NCBI GenBank assembly: GCA_903932755.1
Contig: CAIZHL010000569.1
Span: 1 to 24,362 of the forward strand
Origin: an uncultured beta proteobacterium
GTDB taxonomy: Bacteria > Pseudomonadota > Gammaproteobacteria > Burkholderiales > Rhodocyclaceae
DNA: 24,362 bases
Reading direction: 5' to 3'
Position numbers and translations under genes: made by a program
Notes under the pieces: generated by a model
What the model was told of the DNA's origin: nothing
Seen by the model: only the letters and a program-made list of their open reading frames with translations
Databases searched by the model: none
In this document: in pieces, positions 9,001 through 14,484 of the stretch
Layout of the letters: each line of letters opens with the position of its first letter
How positions within the stretch are numbered: position 1 is the stretch's first letter

Positions 9001-11766
9001 TTCGCCGCGACCACGGCGACCGTCACCGGATCGATCGAGTCGGCTGGCGATGTCGACTGGTTCGGCGTCACCCTCAGCGCGGGCACCTGGATCGTGCGCG
9101 AACAGGGCACCGGGACCACCGGCAAGCTTGCCGATGCGCTGATCCAGGGCATCTACGACATCAGCGGCGACCTCATCGCCGGCACCTCGAACGACGACGC
9201 CGACGGCACCACCAAGGATTCCCGGGTGGTGTTCAACGCCGCGGCCGGCACCTACTACATTGCCGCGGCTGGCTACGGCAACGCCACCGGCACCTACAGT
9301 GTGACGCTGACCAATACCAACCAGTCGCCGGTGGTGGTCAATGCAATCGCGGACCAGACGGTGACGGAGGGCTACGGCTTCGCGCTGCGCCTGCCGTGGA
9401 ACAGCTTCGGCGATCCGGAGGGCGCCAACCTGGCGTTGTCCTGGGCCAACCAGCAGGAACTGGCCGATGCCGGCGTAAATTGGCTGAGCTTCGATGCCAC
9501 GGCGCGCATGTTCATTTCCACCGCGGCGCCCGCCCTGGCGCCGGACATCGTGGTGCGGGTACAGGCGAGCGACGGCTCGCTGTCCACCTACGACGACTTC
9601 GTCATCCGCACCAGCGCCGCCCCGGACGACTACGCCGCGTCGACCGCGACCACCGGCACGCTGGCCGCCGGGAGCTTCGTCCGCGGCGCGGTGAACGCGC
9701 CGGGCGACGTCGACTGGTTCGGCGTGGCGCTGACCAGCGACCAAAGCTACAGCTTCGACCTCAAGGGGGTCAGCACGTCCGGCGCCGGCACGCTTGCCGA
9801 TCCGATCCTGCTCGGCCTCTATGACAGCGGCGGCACGGCGGTGGCGGGGGCGAGCTTCGTCAACGACTACGCCGGAACCGACGCCCGCGTCAGCTTCACA
9901 CCGGATGCCAGCGGCACCTACTACATCGCCGCCAGCGGCCAGGGCGGTGAGACAGGCAGCTACGCTTTGTCGCTCTCCTCTGGCAACAACGCGGTGCCGA
10001 CGACCGATCCGACCACAACGGACGATTTTGCGGGCTCCACCGCTACTACCGGTACGTTGGCAGTCGGCGGATATGCCACCGGATCAATCAATGTCGGTAG
10101 CGATGAGGATTGGTTCGGGGTCGTTCTGACCAGCGGCACGACCTACCAGTTCGACGTCAAAGGCGGCCCGTCCGGCGCTGGCACGCTGACGGACCCGACC
10201 CTGGCGCTCTACGATAGCTCCGGCGCGGCGGTTTCCGCCGGGGTTACCCTGAGCAACGACTTGCTCGGCACCGAAACGCGGCTCACCTACACGGCGTCGG
10301 CAGACGGAACGTACTACATTGCCGCGAGTGGCGAAGGCGGGGAAAAGGGAAGTTACGCTGTGTCGCTTTCCACGGGTGGAGCCGTCGTAGCAGTGCCTTC
10401 CGGCTACCTCCGCTACGATAGCCATCTTGATCAGCACTACCTCGAGGCGCGCGAAGGCCAGAGCTTCCGCTTCCAGTTGCCGAGCAACGTGTTCGCCGAT
10501 GCCGCCTCGGAGCAACTGACCTTTGCGGCCACGCTGGGCAACGGCACGGCACTGCCGAGCTGGCTGATTTTCAATGCCGCCACGCGCACCTTCTCCGGTA
10601 CGCCGCCGGCGGCCACCGGCGATCTCGACATCCGGCTCACCGCGCGCGATCCGCTCGGCCAGTTCGCCGCCGCCGATTTCACGCTGCGCACGCCGCCGGC
10701 GACCTCGGCGCCCAACGCGAAGTGGACCGTGATGATCTACGTCGCGGCAGACAGCAACCAGGCGCCGTACGCCCTGAAGGACCTCAACGAGATGGAATCG
10801 GTGCTGATGCCGAGTGGCGTCAACGTGGTGGTGATGTGGGACAGCAACGGCAGCGCCGACACCAGGCGCGGCAAGCTCGGCTACGACATCGACATGGCAA
10901 CCTTCAAGAGCACGCTGACGGCGATCTCGACCACGGTGACGGAACGCAACATGGGCGATCCGGCGACGCTGACCGAGTTCATCGACTGGAGCGCCTCCAA
11001 CTATCGGGCCGACAACTATGCCCTGGTGGTGTGGGATCGCAACGGTGGCGGGCTCACCGGCACGGCGGTGGACTTCAGCAGCGGACGCGCCAGCCTTTCG
11101 TCCGGCGAGCTGAACCGCGCCATCGACCAGTCGACGATCGGCAAGGTGGATTTGCTGGGTTTCGACAGCAACCTGTCGGCCAACATCGAGCAATTGCGCG
11201 AAGTACGCGACCAGGCCGACTACGTGGTGGCGCCGGAAACCCTGTCCCGTGCCGACGGCTGGGATTACGCCGGCTGGCTGCTCAAGCTGGCGGCAGATCC
11301 TGCCATGAGCGATACCATGCTGGCGTCCGCGGCGAAGAGCAGCTACTACGCCTACTACGGTCTCAATGCCGGCACGACGCTGCAGAACCTGGACAGCAGC
11401 AAGGTCGATGCCCTGGTCACGGCGCTGGGCAATTTCGTCAGCGCCAGCGCAGACATGGACGCCACGGAGCGCACGGCGATCCAGACCGCCGTTAACGCCA
11501 ACCGCCTGACCGGCGACGCCAGCCTGGTCGACGTGCGCGGCCTGATGACGGCGCTGGATGCGGACCCCACGATCAACGGCGGGGATATCGAGGCGTCCGC
11601 GCAGGCCCTGGTCGCCGCGCTGGATGTATCGGTGGGCAGCGACGGCAATCTCTCGGTGTTCGTTTCCGGCGCAGCCGGCGCCGCTGCGCCCGACTACAAC
11701 GCCGGCAACTATCGATTCGTCGCCGAATCGAACTGGAATTCGTTCGTCACGACGCTATACAGTTAA
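1..11766 (+). CDS. Giant multidomain repeat surface/secreted protein (Calx-beta, PPC-like, C11-like), 5' partial
   Basis: The frame is open from base 1 with a protein-like sequence before the first ATG (124), so the true start lies left of the window and 124 is probably internal. The visible part is 3,921 residues. Fourteen Calx-beta-like repeats are recognisable by an EGxxGS start and an NDD end. About 13 PPC-like domains carry D-x-D-[WY]-[FY] and AGTYY-V motifs. Two putative-Ig/cadherin-like domains lie near 9325-9630 and 10400-10700, and a clostripain-like domain covers 10720-11700. Composition is rich in Ala, Gly, Thr, Ser and Asp, with almost no Cys. Such Asp-rich beta-domain chains are typical of large type I-secreted adhesins and calcium-binding surface proteins. 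A type I ABC/HlyD pair lies directly downstream, which suggests that it is the exported substrate (inference). No RTX nonapeptides are seen in it. The N-terminus, any retention module and the promoter cannot be seen. Confidence 0.9.
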   Translation, partial: LVPGQAAVDTITVTGDGQDHFIGVSGTGDIRWDIKVTGQSAMPPTTTYSLEGYGNAIEEGDGNVVDDVALVHQVFFNVARTGPTNLAGSVDWNLGGTITSDDIVGATSGTVFFNAGEAVRNFSVYLKGDDIDESAAGEVLSVSLVNPVYSGTAAVLSAQSSISIDILDDDATRFSIAAVDARKNEGNTGSTPFVFAINRMGTGEAGAMVDWELSPTAATLDDFVGTATAGTIMFLEGEAVRFLTISVAGDETQEANENFTVTLSNAFNANSDPVTITHFSADGTIFNDDIPDLAPNSTASVVSLFTYNGSFASEDSHDFVGLSDTDDFYRFDIAPATTAAVKVHLSHLAADANLRVLNSGGNIVGQSNNAGTLDDLILFNSGNLLTQGTYYVQVQRYSGDTNYELDVEASPSDPTPDIYIFATAADRAEGNTGSTPFVFNLVRSGVLTTASTVGWNVTGSGTAAASSTDFVATAGVAVFAAGVSSMQLTINVAGDTQTGESDEAFTVNISSVSNANISSVSNAGGVIRNDDGLADDSGANSIALISTTPGADRGILGVVPQEIVEFIGGADGNDYFRFRLTQQSDVRLLMTGMSGDANIELLTSSGGFIANSAYGGAADEVIAFNGLAAGTYLARVYAQGSSATRYNLRMSALPPLPTVAIESEDLTPVEDEGDSGDTTSFAFTVTRSGDLSRDGSVGWRVKAPLPSLNATDFIGAVLPAGSLTFNAGVSEVTITIDVAGDTDIELDETFLIELHTPNNVTLDAANRTAGALILNDDRVVPPPTLLILQPGLEAFQNEGASGTTSDYVFTVLRLGDTAQLASTTTVEWAVSSFAPGLDEDDFSGSVLPQGSVTFAPGAVTATITVTVAGDALVEGNEPFRIDLVDVPNDWGVLIPGADSAFGMIRNDDVPPPPAVVAIRALGNVAFEGNSGSTDFTFEIVRNSGDTNSEVQVAWRVDPSALGGAKANDFGGVMPAGTFTLAAGLASATLTVSVAGDTAVEFDEAFDIRLISALGGLIDPRGSVTSGLIVNDDEAGSFAINAESDSAQLEGASGSTTPFVYTIHRSGDLAGTADTVNWSVAGLGTTAGDFLDGILPAGGILTFTAGQEDATVTVSVAGDATVEGNEAFAVILSAPSTGMALDPFDNVAISTIVNDDGVTPEVSVELVSAPEREYDSGTAEYVFRAMRSGANLSATSVVSWSVTSPIANGADFAGGSMPTGTLTFASGEASAMITVRVGGDTRYESDEQFQVNLTAVANATRSASYTPVVATIVNDDTLSTVAVTLDGSTPGEQFEGSSTASAATYRFVATRSGDLSAAGSVKWTVGSDEISLTPADFTTTPLAGTISFSAGQATATITVKAAADTLLEADESFFLALSDPTGLAIDAGRSQTYAVIKNDDAPPVLSILAVAGNQNEGSSTAAGAYTEFTYRVVRDGNAPASAITARWAVTSLGSSLNAADFIGNVLPSGTVTLAPTATDAMITIKVAKDLLPEADEAFAVSLVTATNAGISANGNLAGGVIVNDDRAPILTVAPQELALAEANSGTSSYVFTVTRDGNVGVGYTVNWRVAEMPGGATVNGADFIGGALPTGTLSFAATESAKTITIRVAGDTTAEYDENFSLVVVDNNGLAPNVASALGRILNDDDDIGIGTAATTLAVPGSRAAFFDTASDADWFRVTLTAGIAYRFIASSTTADAGLQLRDVSQTLLRDDDNSGGGTVAQIEFTPVGTGTYYLVANSRNGQTGSYILAAGRANSGGAISWPLAGTATLALNATATTGMLDADGNQFKVSLTANTQYNFTAHAAGTGTATMAMFGSSLSAATALAIVTAGTSAVSGWVDTTLSFTPTTTGTYYLDVTGTPDQIGQIYTVEAAPNNYVPVLPVLAITSAQASLADGDAAGGTTPFVFNVARSGAAQNSVTVKYEVAVTTAAGQANAADFLGGLATSTLSFAAGELFKSITINVANDQALESDEVFTVKLSAPNGATIGTAVATATIRNDDTAPVVAITALAESQAEGDSGYNAHVFRVTRSGAIGAESKVVWTTRGATATGINAATASDFVGGVLPSGTLSFAPGSATMDVTVLVAADVTVEGDEAFDMVLSAPTGATLNAAATSARAIIVNDDIIAPTLTLTAQDASKSEGNTGTMTYTFNVQRSGDVSKATVAVWGVTQVLGGAAVSDFAGSVLPGGTVTLAASQSLATITVNVAADTSNEIDEAFRIKLLQVTNGTIPSVGASSVGNIRNDDNTGNLAIDATRIDLAGNSRDLAYDVGAVGTATRSFSDFVGDSDKNDYYRFVTSARGKLAINVTGINPDSDVQLLSSSGSFIAGSAQAGVSPENLALDNLEAGTYYVRVYQFLGNINYTLKLTSTANADNAGNSFAAARAVTALGANEQVFSDYVGGSDQDYYTFTTTAPSNFRLALAGDTPNADVRLLDGNGQIVASGTGADSTESISVNNLAAGKYYVWVYPASGTINYSVRMAATPTTQSVDSNAADEATYTLSSTVLTTVTNAIGTADDPADIFRIVTTKLSNFRANLTGLSADADLVLMQSDRATPLAYSTNAGSTTESVGFDNLAAGTYYLKVYAQSGSTSYSLTMGATTPNPTDGAGNVFTSAKALVVGATPLVTTEAIGYGTTVDTHDWYSFVLASPTLPSDYIFNAGLAGMSANADVELYKRTATGTTTAALSLVTSGTTAGTEDEAFAATLGAGTYYVHVLQPAAEGTSYNLSLQAYANRAPDNNNTTGTPGSLNIGTAAAATITATSTATAVTATKTDFVGMSDRDDYFQFTPTAAASLYGINVTLSLTGLGAGSNADIELLDIGGNVIAQSNAAGITAESLTVNGLTAGSIYYAHVLQVAGETNYTLTLTSKIGTAPTDLAGNSASAARIVTVGTAATNYADYFSDTDTQDWYRFAVTTASNLRARVQGLSADAQLTIYNADGTTVRGQQTIASPNGLFGADGLTAGTYYVQVSQATAATSSNYSLSLAAGADDYRSTLAAGTGTFAATTATVTGSIESAGDVDWFGVTLSAGTWIVREQGTGTTGKLADALIQGIYDISGDLIAGTSNDDADGTTKDSRVVFNAAAGTYYIAAAGYGNATGTYSVTLTNTNQSPVVVNAIADQTVTEGYGFALRLPWNSFGDPEGANLALSWANQQELADAGVNWLSFDATARMFISTAAPALAPDIVVRVQASDGSLSTYDDFVIRTSAAPDDYAASTATTGTLAAGSFVRGAVNAPGDVDWFGVALTSDQSYSFDLKGVSTSGAGTLADPILLGLYDSGGTAVAGASFVNDYAGTDARVSFTPDASGTYYIAASGQGGETGSYALSLSSGNNAVPTTDPTTTDDFAGSTATTGTLAVGGYATGSINVGSDEDWFGVVLTSGTTYQFDVKGGPSGAGTLTDPTLALYDSSGAAVSAGVTLSNDLLGTETRLTYTASADGTYYIAASGEGGEKGSYAVSLSTGGAVVAVPSGYLRYDSHLDQHYLEAREGQSFRFQLPSNVFADAASEQLTFAATLGNGTALPSWLIFNAATRTFSGTPPAATGDLDIRLTARDPLGQFAAADFTLRTPPATSAPNAKWTVMIYVAADSNQAPYALKDLNEMESVLMPSGVNVVVMWDSNGSADTRRGKLGYDIDMATFKSTLTAISTTVTERNMGDPATLTEFIDWSASNYRADNYALVVWDRNGGGLTGTAVDFSSGRASLSSGELNRAIDQSTIGKVDLLGFDSNLSANIEQLREVRDQADYVVAPETLSRADGWDYAGWLLKLAADPAMSDTMLASAAKSSYYAYYGLNAGTTLQNLDSSKVDALVTALGNFVSASADMDATERTAIQTAVNANRLTGDASLVDVRGLMTALDADPTINGGDIEASAQALVAALDVSVGSDGNLSVFVSGAAGAAAPDYNAGNYRFVAESNWNSFVTTLYS
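130..6735 (+). repeat. Fourteen Calx-beta-like repeats within the giant protein
   Basis: Each repeat runs about 120 residues: an acidic opening (EGNTGST-like), a T/V-x-R-S/D-G strand, 'W' plus 'DF' in the middle, AGD-x-x-x-E-x-[DN]-E-x-F, and a closing [RVLKF]-NDD. Closing motifs fall near nt 510, 867, 1593, 2331, 2724, 3096, 3465, 3825, 4197, 4572, 4932, 5997, 6369 and 6733. Copies 4 to 11 (about 1975-4935) are strictly tandem; the others are separated by PPC-like domains. Calx-beta domains are beta-sandwiches that in known members bind calcium at acidic inter-domain sites. The repeats have diverged in sequence, so the array looks old rather than freshly amplified. Confidence 0.85.
1522..1569 (+). 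repeat. Perfect 24-bp tandem duplication inside a Calx-beta repeat
   Basis: Bases 1522-1545 and 1546-1569 are identical and encode the octapeptide NISSVSNA twice in a row, just before the RNDD end of the third Calx-beta repeat. The duplication is in frame and unique among the 14 copies, which normally have only one such strand-loop segment. It looks like a recent slippage or replication duplication. Confidence 0.95.
6740..9320 (+). repeat. Run of seven consecutive PPC-like beta domains in the giant protein
   Basis: Seven diverged copies of about 115-135 residues follow each other, beginning near nt 6750, 7120, 7450, 7800, 8200, 8620 and 8960. Each has DF/Y-V-G-x-S/D-D-x-x-D-[WY]-[YF]-x-F, an L-x-G-x-S/N-x-[DN]-A-D-[VL] strand and L-x-A-G-[TK]-YY-V. 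This pattern matches the bacterial pre-peptidase C-terminal (PPC) beta-sandwich family. Further PPC-like units sit at about 940-1230, 1600-1970, 4945-5620 (two), 9625-9990 and 10010-10370. The last two resemble each other closely (shared DWFGV, GAGTL, GTYYIAASG and KGS/TGSY segments), suggesting a later duplication. Confidence 0.75.
10720..11700 (+). other. C-terminal clostripain (peptidase C11)-like domain with substituted catalytic positions
   Basis: The domain opens with KWTVMIYVAADSN, close to the W-T-[VI]-M-[VI]-Y-x-x-A-D-N opening of C11 peptidases. It continues with DLNEME, ALVVWDRNGGG, an LSSGELNRAI segment, KVDLLGFDSNL, ADYVVAPE and GWDYAGWL in the expected family order. In active members the catalytic His lies in the W-[ND]-H-G-G-G motif and the catalytic Cys in F-D-A-C-L. 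Here these read W-D-R-N-G-G-G (Asn codon 11041-11043) and F-D-S-N-L (Asn codon 11170-11172). The domain therefore appears to keep the fold while lacking the His/Cys dyad. A binding or structural role is my inference. Confidence 0.75.
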
Positions 11767-11932
11767 TATTCGAGGCGGGAGTACGGAGGTTATCAGATGC
11801 TATTGGGCTTGCCGCTCCGTATCGAAGCCCGCAGCGTCATTCCTTCGCGGGATTGAGAATGGCCAAGCTTTTAGACTCATATCGCTGCCCGCCCCTCGGT
11901 GGGCAGCGTCTTCTTGAACCAGGGAGTTTTTG
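11767..11932 (+). promoter_or_regulatory. Structured intergenic region between the giant gene and the secretion operon
   Basis: No gene is visible here. Three potential stem-loops are stacked. In the first, arms 11782-11788 and 11815-11821 pair perfectly (TACGGAG/CTCCGTA) and are extended by TTCGA (11769-11773) with TCGAA (11822-11826) across an 8-nt bulge. The second pairs CCCGC 11828-11832 with GCGGG 11847-11851. The third is the 10-bp hairpin annotated separately. A purine-rich ribosome site AGGGAG (11921-11926) stands 6 nt before the next ATG. No convincing -35/-10 pair was found. The region may separate expression of the giant gene from the operon or tune read-through. Confidence 0.45.
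11884..11907 (+). terminator. Strong 10-bp hairpin, possible partial terminator or attenuator
   Basis: Arms 11884-11893 (GCTGCCCGCC) and 11898-11907 (GGTGGGCAGC) pair over 10 positions, with one G-U, around a 4-nt loop. The following bases are GTCTTCTT, a weak and interrupted T-tract. It could terminate transcription of the giant gene only partly, or it could be a 5'-UTR or processing hairpin for the downstream operon. Confidence 0.45.
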
Positions 11933-12262
11933 ATGAACCAGAACGACATCTTCGCCGACACCTTCAACGGCATCGCCGTCACCGGCAACCTGATCCGCAT
12001 CGACCTCGCCACACTGGCGCCCGACACCGGCGGCCAGGGCAACCAGCCGCGTTTCGAGTCGCGCCAGCGCCTGATCATGCCCATCGACGGCTTCCTGCGG
12101 GCGTTCGCGCTCTGCGAGGACGTCATGAAGAAACTGATGGTGGCCGGCATCGTCACGCAGCGCGGCACGGAGACGGCGGTGGCAGCCGTGCCGGCTGCCG
12201 CACCGGTCGCGGCGGTGGAAGAGAAGAAGGGAACGAAGCCTTCCTCGCCCAACTTCAATTGA
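11933..12262 (+). CDS. Small conserved-looking protein encoded ahead of the type I secretion ABC gene
   Basis: This encodes 109 residues. The ATG at 11933 is chosen because AGGGAG (11921-11926) is well spaced from it; a TTG one codon earlier is less likely. I cannot name the family. The N-terminal two thirds read like a compact alpha/beta domain: a strand around residues 11-27 (NGIAVTGNLIRIDLATL), a second strand (SRQRLIMP), then an amphipathic helix (GFLRAFALCEDVMKKL). The last 30 residues are low-complexity Ala/Val/Pro, then KKGTKPSSPNFN. The strand-strand-helix order faintly recalls DUF3467-type proteins, but this is only a pattern impression. There is no signal peptide or membrane segment, so it is probably cytoplasmic. 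It lies 71 bp before the ABC transporter gene and may serve the secretion machinery or its substrate. Confidence 0.75.
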   Translation: MNQNDIFADTFNGIAVTGNLIRIDLATLAPDTGGQGNQPRFESRQRLIMPIDGFLRAFALCEDVMKKLMVAGIVTQRGTETAVAAVPAAAPVAAVEEKKGTKPSSPNFN

Positions 12263-12266
12263 GGCC

Positions 12267-12316
12267 AACGGTCCCCGTCGGCCCGGCCGTGCTTGTTCCC
12301 GCGTCCGAGGACCGTT
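12267..12316 (+). repeat. Inverted repeat spanning the gap before the ABC transporter gene
   Basis: The perfect 8-base arms AACGGTCC (12267-12274) and GGACCGTT (12309-12316) enclose a 34-nt GC-rich loop. The structure fills most of the 71-bp gap between the small gene and the ABC transporter start (12334). There is no T-tract. It could stabilise the upstream message or modulate translation of the ABC gene, which lacks a clear Shine-Dalgarno sequence. Confidence 0.4.
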
Positions 12317-12333
12317 AAGCGCGTCGCCCCTGA

Positions 12334-14484
12334 ATGGAAGAACGCTTCCCCCACACCGCCGTCCAGTGCCTGACTGCGATCGCCCAGCACCACGGGCTGC
12401 AGGTCAATCCCGAGCGGCTGATCCATGACTACGCCCTCGGCACTGAGGAGCCTTCGCAGGCGCTGTTCCTGCGCATGGCCGGCGATCTCGGCCTCAAGGC
12501 GAAGGCGGAGAAGCTGGGCTGGGACGCCCTGATCGGGCTTTCCGGCGTGTTCCCGCTGGCGGCGCGGCTGTCCAACGGCAACACCGTCATCGTGGTCGGC
12601 GTGCGCAAGGAGGAAGAAGGCGGCGAGGCAAAGGTGGCGATCCTCGATCCGCTGGCCGACAACGCGCAGGTGATGCTCATCAGCCGTGACCAGTTCTGCG
12701 GCCGCTGGGACGGCGAACTGGTGTTCCTCAAGCGCAGCTATGCGCTGAACGACCCCAACCAGCCCTTCGGCCTGCGCTGGTTCATCCCGGAAATCCTCAA
12801 GCAGAAAGCCGCCTTCCGCGACATCGCCATCGGCGCGATGGTGCTGCATGTCCTCGCGCTGTCCTCGCCGATCTTCTTCCAGCTCATCATCGACAAGGTA
12901 TTGGTACATCAGACGACGTCGACGCTGTGGGTGCTGGCGGTGGGCATCGTCATCGCGCTGATCTTCGACAGCGTGTTCGGCTTCCTGCGCCAGTTCCTCA
13001 CCCTGGCGGCGACCAACAAGATCGACATGCGGCTGGCGCGGCGCACCTTCGGCCATCTGCTGTCGCTGCCCATCGACTACTTCGAGACGGCCACCGCCGG
13101 CGTCATCGTGCGCCACATGCAGCAGGTCGAGCGTATCCGCGCCTTCCTCACCGGCAAACTGTTCTTCACGGCACTCGACGCCACGGCGCTGGTCGTCTTC
13201 CTGCCTGTCCTCTTCTTCTATTCGGCCAAGCTGGCGGTGGTGACGCTGCTGTTCACGCTGGCCATCGCGGCGGTGGTGGCCGCGCTGATTCCGTCCTTCC
13301 AGCGCCGCCTGAAGGACCTGTACCAGGCCGAGGGCGAGCGCCAGGCGCTGCTGGTGGAAGCCATCCACGGCATGCGCACGGTGAAAGCCCTGGCGCTCGA
13401 ACCGACCCAGCGCAAGGTATGGGACCAGCGTGCGGCGCAAGCGATCACCATGCATTTCCGCGTCGGCCGCATCTCCATCACCGCCCACACACTGGTGTCC
13501 TTCCTGGAAAAACTCATGTCGGTGGCGATCATCGTCATCGGCGCGCAGGATGTCTTCTCGCAGCAGTTGACGGTCGGCGCGTTGATCGCCTTCCAGATGA
13601 TTTCGGGGCGCGTCGTCTCGCCGCTGGTGCAGATCGTCTCGCTGGTGCATGAATATCAGGAAACCGCGCTGTCGGTGAGCATGCTCGGCGAGGTGATGAA
13701 CCGGCCGCCGGAAGGCCGCGCGGGCGCCGGCGGCCTGCGCCCGCAGCTAAGGGGCGAGATCAGCTTCGAGAACGTCACCTTCCGCTATCCCGGCGCCAGC
13801 GTGGCGGCGCTCGACCGCACCGACTTCACCGTCCCGGCCGGCAGCGTGGTCGGCATCGTCGGCCGCAGCGGCTCGGGCAAGACCACGCTGACCCGCCTGA
13901 TCCAGGGCATGTACCCGGTGCAGGAGGGCATCGTGCGCTTCGATGGCGTCGATGCGCGCGAAATCGACCTTTCGCATCTGCGCCGCCAGATCGGCGTCGT
14001 GCTGCAGGACAACTTCCTGTTTCGCGGCTCGGTGCGCGAGAACATCGCCGCGGCGCGGCCCGACGCGTCCTTCGAGGACATCGTCACGGCGGCGCAGGCC
14101 GCCGGTGCCGACGAATTCATCGAGCGCCTGCCGCAGGGCTACGAAACGCTGCTCGAGGAGAATGCGGCGAACCTCTCCGGCGGCCAGAAGCAGCGCCTGT
14201 CGATCGCGCGCGCACTGCTCTCGCAACCGCGCATCCTGATCCTCGACGAGGCCGCCAGCGCGCTCGACCCGGAAAGCGAAGCAATCTTCATCCGCAATCT
14301 GTCGCGCATCGCCGTCGGCCGCACCGTGGTGATGATCTCCCACCGCTTGTCGACCCTTGTCAATGCCAACGCCATCATCATCATGCAGCAGGGGCGCGTC
14401 GCCGATATCGGCCGTCATGCCGACCTGCTCGCCCGGTGCGAGCCTTACCAGCAGCTATGGAACCAGCAGACCGCCCATCTGTGA
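12334..14484 (+). CDS. Type I secretion ABC transporter with inactive C39-like domain (HlyB/LapB-like)
   Basis: This 716-residue protein has the usual size of type I secretion ABC exporters. Residues 1-135 form a C39-peptidase-like domain. Aligning HTAVQCL (7-13) with the family's DCGxAAL puts Thr8 at the catalytic Cys. The His motif reads NTVIVVG, while the DP of ILDP is kept, so it is a non-proteolytic C39-like domain as in HlyB. Residues about 150-430 carry the membrane helices. The ATPase domain has Walker A GRSGSGKT (510-517), signature LSGGQ (614-618), Walker B ending in D638-E639 and H-loop His670. The start is fixed by an in-frame TGA immediately before the ATG. It uses ATP to drive unfolded substrates across the inner membrane together with the HlyD protein encoded next, which overlaps its 3' end. 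The giant upstream protein and the RTX protein are candidate substrates (inference). Confidence 0.95.
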   Translation: MEERFPHTAVQCLTAIAQHHGLQVNPERLIHDYALGTEEPSQALFLRMAGDLGLKAKAEKLGWDALIGLSGVFPLAARLSNGNTVIVVGVRKEEEGGEAKVAILDPLADNAQVMLISRDQFCGRWDGELVFLKRSYALNDPNQPFGLRWFIPEILKQKAAFRDIAIGAMVLHVLALSSPIFFQLIIDKVLVHQTTSTLWVLAVGIVIALIFDSVFGFLRQFLTLAATNKIDMRLARRTFGHLLSLPIDYFETATAGVIVRHMQQVERIRAFLTGKLFFTALDATALVVFLPVLFFYSAKLAVVTLLFTLAIAAVVAALIPSFQRRLKDLYQAEGERQALLVEAIHGMRTVKALALEPTQRKVWDQRAAQAITMHFRVGRISITAHTLVSFLEKLMSVAIIVIGAQDVFSQQLTVGALIAFQMISGRVVSPLVQIVSLVHEYQETALSVSMLGEVMNRPPEGRAGAGGLRPQLRGEISFENVTFRYPGASVAALDRTDFTVPAGSVVGIVGRSGSGKTTLTRLIQGMYPVQEGIVRFDGVDAREIDLSHLRRQIGVVLQDNFLFRGSVRENIAAARPDASFEDIVTAAQAAGADEFIERLPQGYETLLEENAANLSGGQKQRLSIARALLSQPRILILDEAASALDPESEAIFIRNLSRIAVGRTVVMISHRLSTLVNANAIIIMQQGRVADIGRHADLLARCEPYQQLWNQQTAHL

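Noticed and set aside
11853..11882. TTGAGA (11853-11858) with CTCATA (11876-11881) as a promoter for the secretion operon.
   Set aside because: Spacing is 17 nt, but the -10 matches the consensus poorly and it overlaps a region better explained by hairpins.
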